From: G965279355 sp965279355
GTDB taxonomy: Bacteria > Pseudomonadota > Alphaproteobacteria > CACIAM-22H2
Assembly (NCBI GenBank): GCA_965279355.1
Contig: OZ257155.1
Location: 4,526,001 to 4,590,000 of the forward strand
DNA: 64,000 nt
Direction: 5' to 3'
Shown: positions 61,851-64,000 of the stretch, piece by piece
How positions within the stretch are numbered: the first letter of the stretch is position 1
Layout: each line of letters opens with the position of its first letter
Position numbers and translations under genes: made by a program
The notes under the pieces: generated by a model
What the model was told of the DNA's origin: nothing
What the model saw: the letters and a program-made list of their open reading frames with translations, nothing else
Databases searched by the model: none

Positions 61851-61863
61851 TGAAGGCTCCTTT

Positions 61864-62493
61864 CTATTTTTTGGGCGTCATGGCGGCGGACCGCAGCGGT
61901 CGATAGAGGCTGTGCACGCTGTCCCGGATGAGTCCGCCGTTCTCATCGAGCTTGAAGCGGAAGGCGGTTGTTTCCTCGCCGACCCGGCGAAGCTCAACCT
62001 TGGTCGAGAGGAGCTGCACGGCGGATGCGTCGGGAGTCGCCTTGGCGCTGACGACGATGTCCACCGGGATCGGCACCCCCGACATCGACCGGTAGAGATG
62101 GACGTTGACCGTGTACTCGCCCGGCGGCAGGCCGCGGGCATAGGCGATCTCGTAGTTGAGTGGCGTCGCGTCGAACAGCTTGCCGAGATCGTCGCGCAGC
62201 AGGTTGAAGATCGCCCCGCCCTTGTTGGAATAGCCGACCGGAACGTCGCCGGGCGCCTGCACCCAGAGATCGACGTCGGCGTTCTTGTCGGTCGGCCAGC
62301 GCAGCTCGACGATGACGTTGCCCGGCGCCGAGACGCTTTCCACCGCCGTTGCCGCGTTGACCTGCGGCGGGTTGAGATGCGGCAGGATCATCACCACCAT
62401 CGAGACGAAGCCGCATAGGGCCAGCGTGATGACGTCGCGGAAGACCGTGCCGCCGTCGTCGCTGTCGTCGTTGAACAGGTCACCGAGCGACAT
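61864..62493 (-). CDS. ExbD/MotB-position partner with an unusual periplasmic beta domain
   Basis: A 209-residue protein with a short acidic cytoplasmic N terminus (DLFNDDSDDGG) and one membrane helix (about 20-38, VFRDVITLALCGFVSMVVMI). A single Asp20 lies at its start, where ExbD, TolR and MotB keep their proton-carrying Asp. The periplasmic part (from about 55) does not look like ExbD. It contains KNADVDLWVQAPGDVPVGYSNKGG and LPPGEYTVNVHLYR, like the VDLxV beta-sandwich domains of YfaP/DUF2135-type proteins. It overlaps the ExbB-like gene by 14 bases. I infer that it forms the stator partner of that channel. Confidence 0.8.
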   Translation of the reverse strand: MSLGDLFNDDSDDGGTVFRDVITLALCGFVSMVVMILPHLNPPQVNAATAVESVSAPGNVIVELRWPTDKNADVDLWVQAPGDVPVGYSNKGGAIFNLLRDDLGKLFDATPLNYEIAYARGLPPGEYTVNVHLYRSMSGVPIPVDIVVSAKATPDASAVQLLSTKVELRRVGEETTAFRFKLDENGGLIRDSVHSLYRPLRSAAMTPKK

Positions 62494-63187
62494 GGGTGAT
62501 CCCCCGTTCCAGGATGGCGCCGATCAGACGGGCCGTGCCGGTTGCCAGGATGTGATAGTTGGCGATCAGCCAGAGATTGAGGATGCCGCCGATCAGCGTG
62601 TTGCCGAGCGCTACGGACATGCCCGAAATCAGCTGCGCGATCATCGGTGTCACGGCCTTGGCGTCGGTGGCCGCCTCGGGGCTCACGCTGCCCAGCGAGA
62701 TGATAAAGCCGATCACGGTGCCGAGCAGGCCCAGGATCACCAGGGTGCTGGCGATCTGGCGGACCGCGACGATACGGCTGGTGAACTGCAGCTTCAGTGA
62801 GTCTGCGGCGATGCTGCGGTCCTCGGGACCGGCGTCGTGGACGAGGGCGAGATACTTGGCAACTTTGGACCCGGGATGGGGGACGGGGGCGGCCACCTCG
62901 TTGAGTTCCAGACTGACCTTCCAGACCCGCATGCCGCACAGGACGAGGCCTGCGACGAACAGGCCGGTGGTCACCATCCACAGTTTGGTCGGGTCGCTGT
63001 CGTTAAGGACGTTCACCCAGCCATGCAGCCAAGCGACGATGGCGAGGGCGCCCGCGACGATGTTGATCAGCGCAAAGCGCAGCAGCAGGAGAAAGGAGTA
63101 GCCTTGGCGGCGGGCCGGCAATGCGGCTTCACCAGGGGAACCGGCCATCGAGTAAGCGGCCGGGCGGGGCAGGACCATATCGAGCAT
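62480..63187 (-). CDS. MotA/TolQ/ExbB-type proton channel protein
   Basis: A 235-residue protein with four predicted helices (about 31-53, 69-88, 147-165, 186-213). The ExbB/TolQ core is visible: STLVILGLLGTVIGFIISL with Thr157, and SGMSVALGNTLIGGILNLWL with Thr197, matching the pore threonines of ExbB. Unlike typical ExbB it has two helices before the core and a short cytoplasmic loop (about 90-145). The ATG at 63187 follows GGAGGG; the longer frame upstream is rejected. It is the first gene of a three-gene operon, and no tonB, tolA or flagellar genes are nearby. Confidence 0.88.
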   Translation of the reverse strand: MLDMVLPRPAAYSMAGSPGEAALPARRQGYSFLLLLRFALINIVAGALAIVAWLHGWVNVLNDSDPTKLWMVTTGLFVAGLVLCGMRVWKVSLELNEVAAPVPHPGSKVAKYLALVHDAGPEDRSIAADSLKLQFTSRIVAVRQIASTLVILGLLGTVIGFIISLGSVSPEAATDAKAVTPMIAQLISGMSVALGNTLIGGILNLWLIANYHILATGTARLIGAILERGITHVAR

Positions 63188-63603
63188 AACAATGCCCTCC
63201 AAATTAGGGTCGTCGCGTCCCTCCCCGTTATGCTGCATTGCAACATGCGTGCCCAGTTTTGAGCCAGTCGAGTCGCAGTCGGCCCGCTTTCGTATTCAAG
63301 CCATTGATATTTATACTATTTAATTGAGTGCCGGATAGCGCTGCCGCGAACTGAGGCAGTCGGCCACTGCGCCCCAAGCGCGGCCTATATTTTAGGCAAT
63401 AAAGTCTTGGGGAGTCCCTAGAAAAGCATTCGGTGGCGGTGTCGCTTCCGCAGCAAGCCGTTGTCATCACGTGGCGACCGCGTCGTGCCGTAACGATGTG
63501 ACCGATACGCGCGGTGCGGTGAAGAGGAGGAACAAAAATGAAGGGTGTCACGTTGCCGTAACCTGTCTGCAACAAACGCTAAAAACTTCGCGGGGATATC
63601 GAG
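63188..63603 (+). promoter_or_regulatory. Divergent regulatory region between the ExbB-like operon and the right-end gene
   Basis: 416 bases without a long gene. An AT-rich island occupies about 63303-63330, unusual for this GC-rich DNA and a likely promoter core. A perfect GCCTA-TATTT-TAGGC inverted repeat at 63383-63397 looks like an operator. A short open frame with a strong ribosome site lies at 63538-63561 (separate entry). Confidence 0.5.
63538..63561 (+). other. Seven-codon upstream ORF with strong ribosome-binding site
   Basis: AGAGGAGG lies seven bases before an ATG that encodes only MKGVTLP before TAA. It is in the same frame as the membrane-protein gene starting 42 bases later, with a second in-frame TAA between. 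It may be a leader peptide or translation-coupling element. Confidence 0.4.
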
Positions 63604-64000
63604 ATGAACGCAGCGGAAGGCGGCGGCCGGACCTGTTCAGTCTGGCGATCAGCCACTGTCCGCTTCGCGGTCTTTCTCGTCGTCACGCAACTCCTGGCGC
63701 TGTCCTCTTTTGTCGCATTCTCGCTCTACGAACGGGCGGTGCTGGGTGACAGGCGGCTGGGGGTCGGCACGGAGCCGCTTTTCACCGGCTACTACAACGG
63801 GCGCTTCGTTTTCGCGTTTCTGCTGGCGCTGCTGATGATCGTCGGTCTTTATCGCCTGCGTGACAGTGACGCTTATATCAACGGCAATCGGCTGTCGGAT
63901 GGAAATGGGCTGATGGTATGGGGTGGGCTGATCGCCGCGAGCGTCTGCGTCGCGCTCTTCGTCGTCGATCCAGTCCTCTTCTACGAAATATCGCTGGAAG
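63604..64000 (+). CDS. Membrane protein, partial (runs off window)
   Basis: The frame stays open for 132 codons to the window end. From the ATG at 63604 it shows at least three hydrophobic helices (around VRFAVFLVVTQLLALSSFVAF, FAFLLALLMIVGLYRL and GGLIAASVCVALFVVD), with loops containing RRLGVGTEPLFTGYYNGR and DAYINGNRLSDG. The start has GGGGAT upstream; the better ribosome site belongs to the short ORF just before. I do not recognise the family. Divergence from the ExbB-like operon suggests a shared regulatory region. Confidence 0.65.
   Translation, partial: MNAAEGGGRTCSVWRSATVRFAVFLVVTQLLALSSFVAFSLYERAVLGDRRLGVGTEPLFTGYYNGRFVFAFLLALLMIVGLYRLRDSDAYINGNRLSDGNGLMVWGGLIAASVCVALFVVDPVLFYEISLE

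Overview
The window is GC-rich, densely coded chromosomal DNA from an alphaproteobacterium. The best evidence is the block tRNA-Leu, tig, clpP, clpX, lon, hupB, tRNA-Val (49.7-58.1 kb). The GGAAC-N16-CGTT promoter, the PhyR-like protein and the many orphan solute receptors (Bug, TAXI) and aromatic or organic-acid catabolic enzymes agree with this. A free-living soil or water organism of the Rhodospirillales or Hyphomicrobiales type is likely, but the genus cannot be fixed from the sequence. I see no phage, insertion sequence, CRISPR array or plasmid origin.

Layout. 0-12.7 kb holds catabolic and transport genes: tandem SDRs, tRNA-Met, a quinone oxidoreductase, a Bug receptor divergent from a NitT/TauT-type ABC pair, a carboxymuconolactone decarboxylase-like protein, SDR, GMC oxidase, amidohydrolase, FMN hydroxy-acid oxidase and a luciferase-like monooxygenase. 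12.9-22.4 kb is one long plus-strand operon: a LeuCD-like hydro-lyase, a TcuA-like flavoprotein, a flavin monooxygenase, NrtS, two HIBADH paralogues around a metallo-beta-lactamase-fold lactonase, and a feruloyl-CoA synthase-like ligase. 22.4-26.5 kb holds a stress-type DUF883/YqjE pair behind an EcfG-type promoter, then a short-form PutA. 26.5-28.2 kb holds two inverted copies of a 112-bp palindromic repeat enclosing a DoxX-like gene and an MlaF-like ATPase with substituted catalytic motifs.

28.3-36.3 kb holds a secreted alpha/beta hydrolase, an orphan ATP-synthase c-subunit-like gene with a two-helix partner, several DUF proteins, a MetE-like methyltransferase, an extended TAXI receptor and a PhyR-like sigma mimic without a receiver domain. 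36.3-49.6 kb holds an oppBCDF-like operon without a binding protein, a pentapeptide-repeat protein, a DUF1194 protein, NAD(P)HX repair, malonyl-CoA decarboxylase, a Tat-exported beta-carbonic anhydrase-like protein, and an Lrp regulator divergent from an AceE-like 2-oxo acid dehydrogenase. 49.7-58.1 kb is the proteostasis and nucleoid core.

58-64 kb holds a TerC protein, a ThDP enzyme, and at the right end a three-gene operon of an ExbB/MotA-type channel with an unusual ExbD-like partner, divergent from a truncated membrane-protein gene. This last locus, together with the degenerate MlaF-like module, is the best candidate for undescribed biology. Functions given for the catabolic operons are family-level; substrates are inferred and uncertain.
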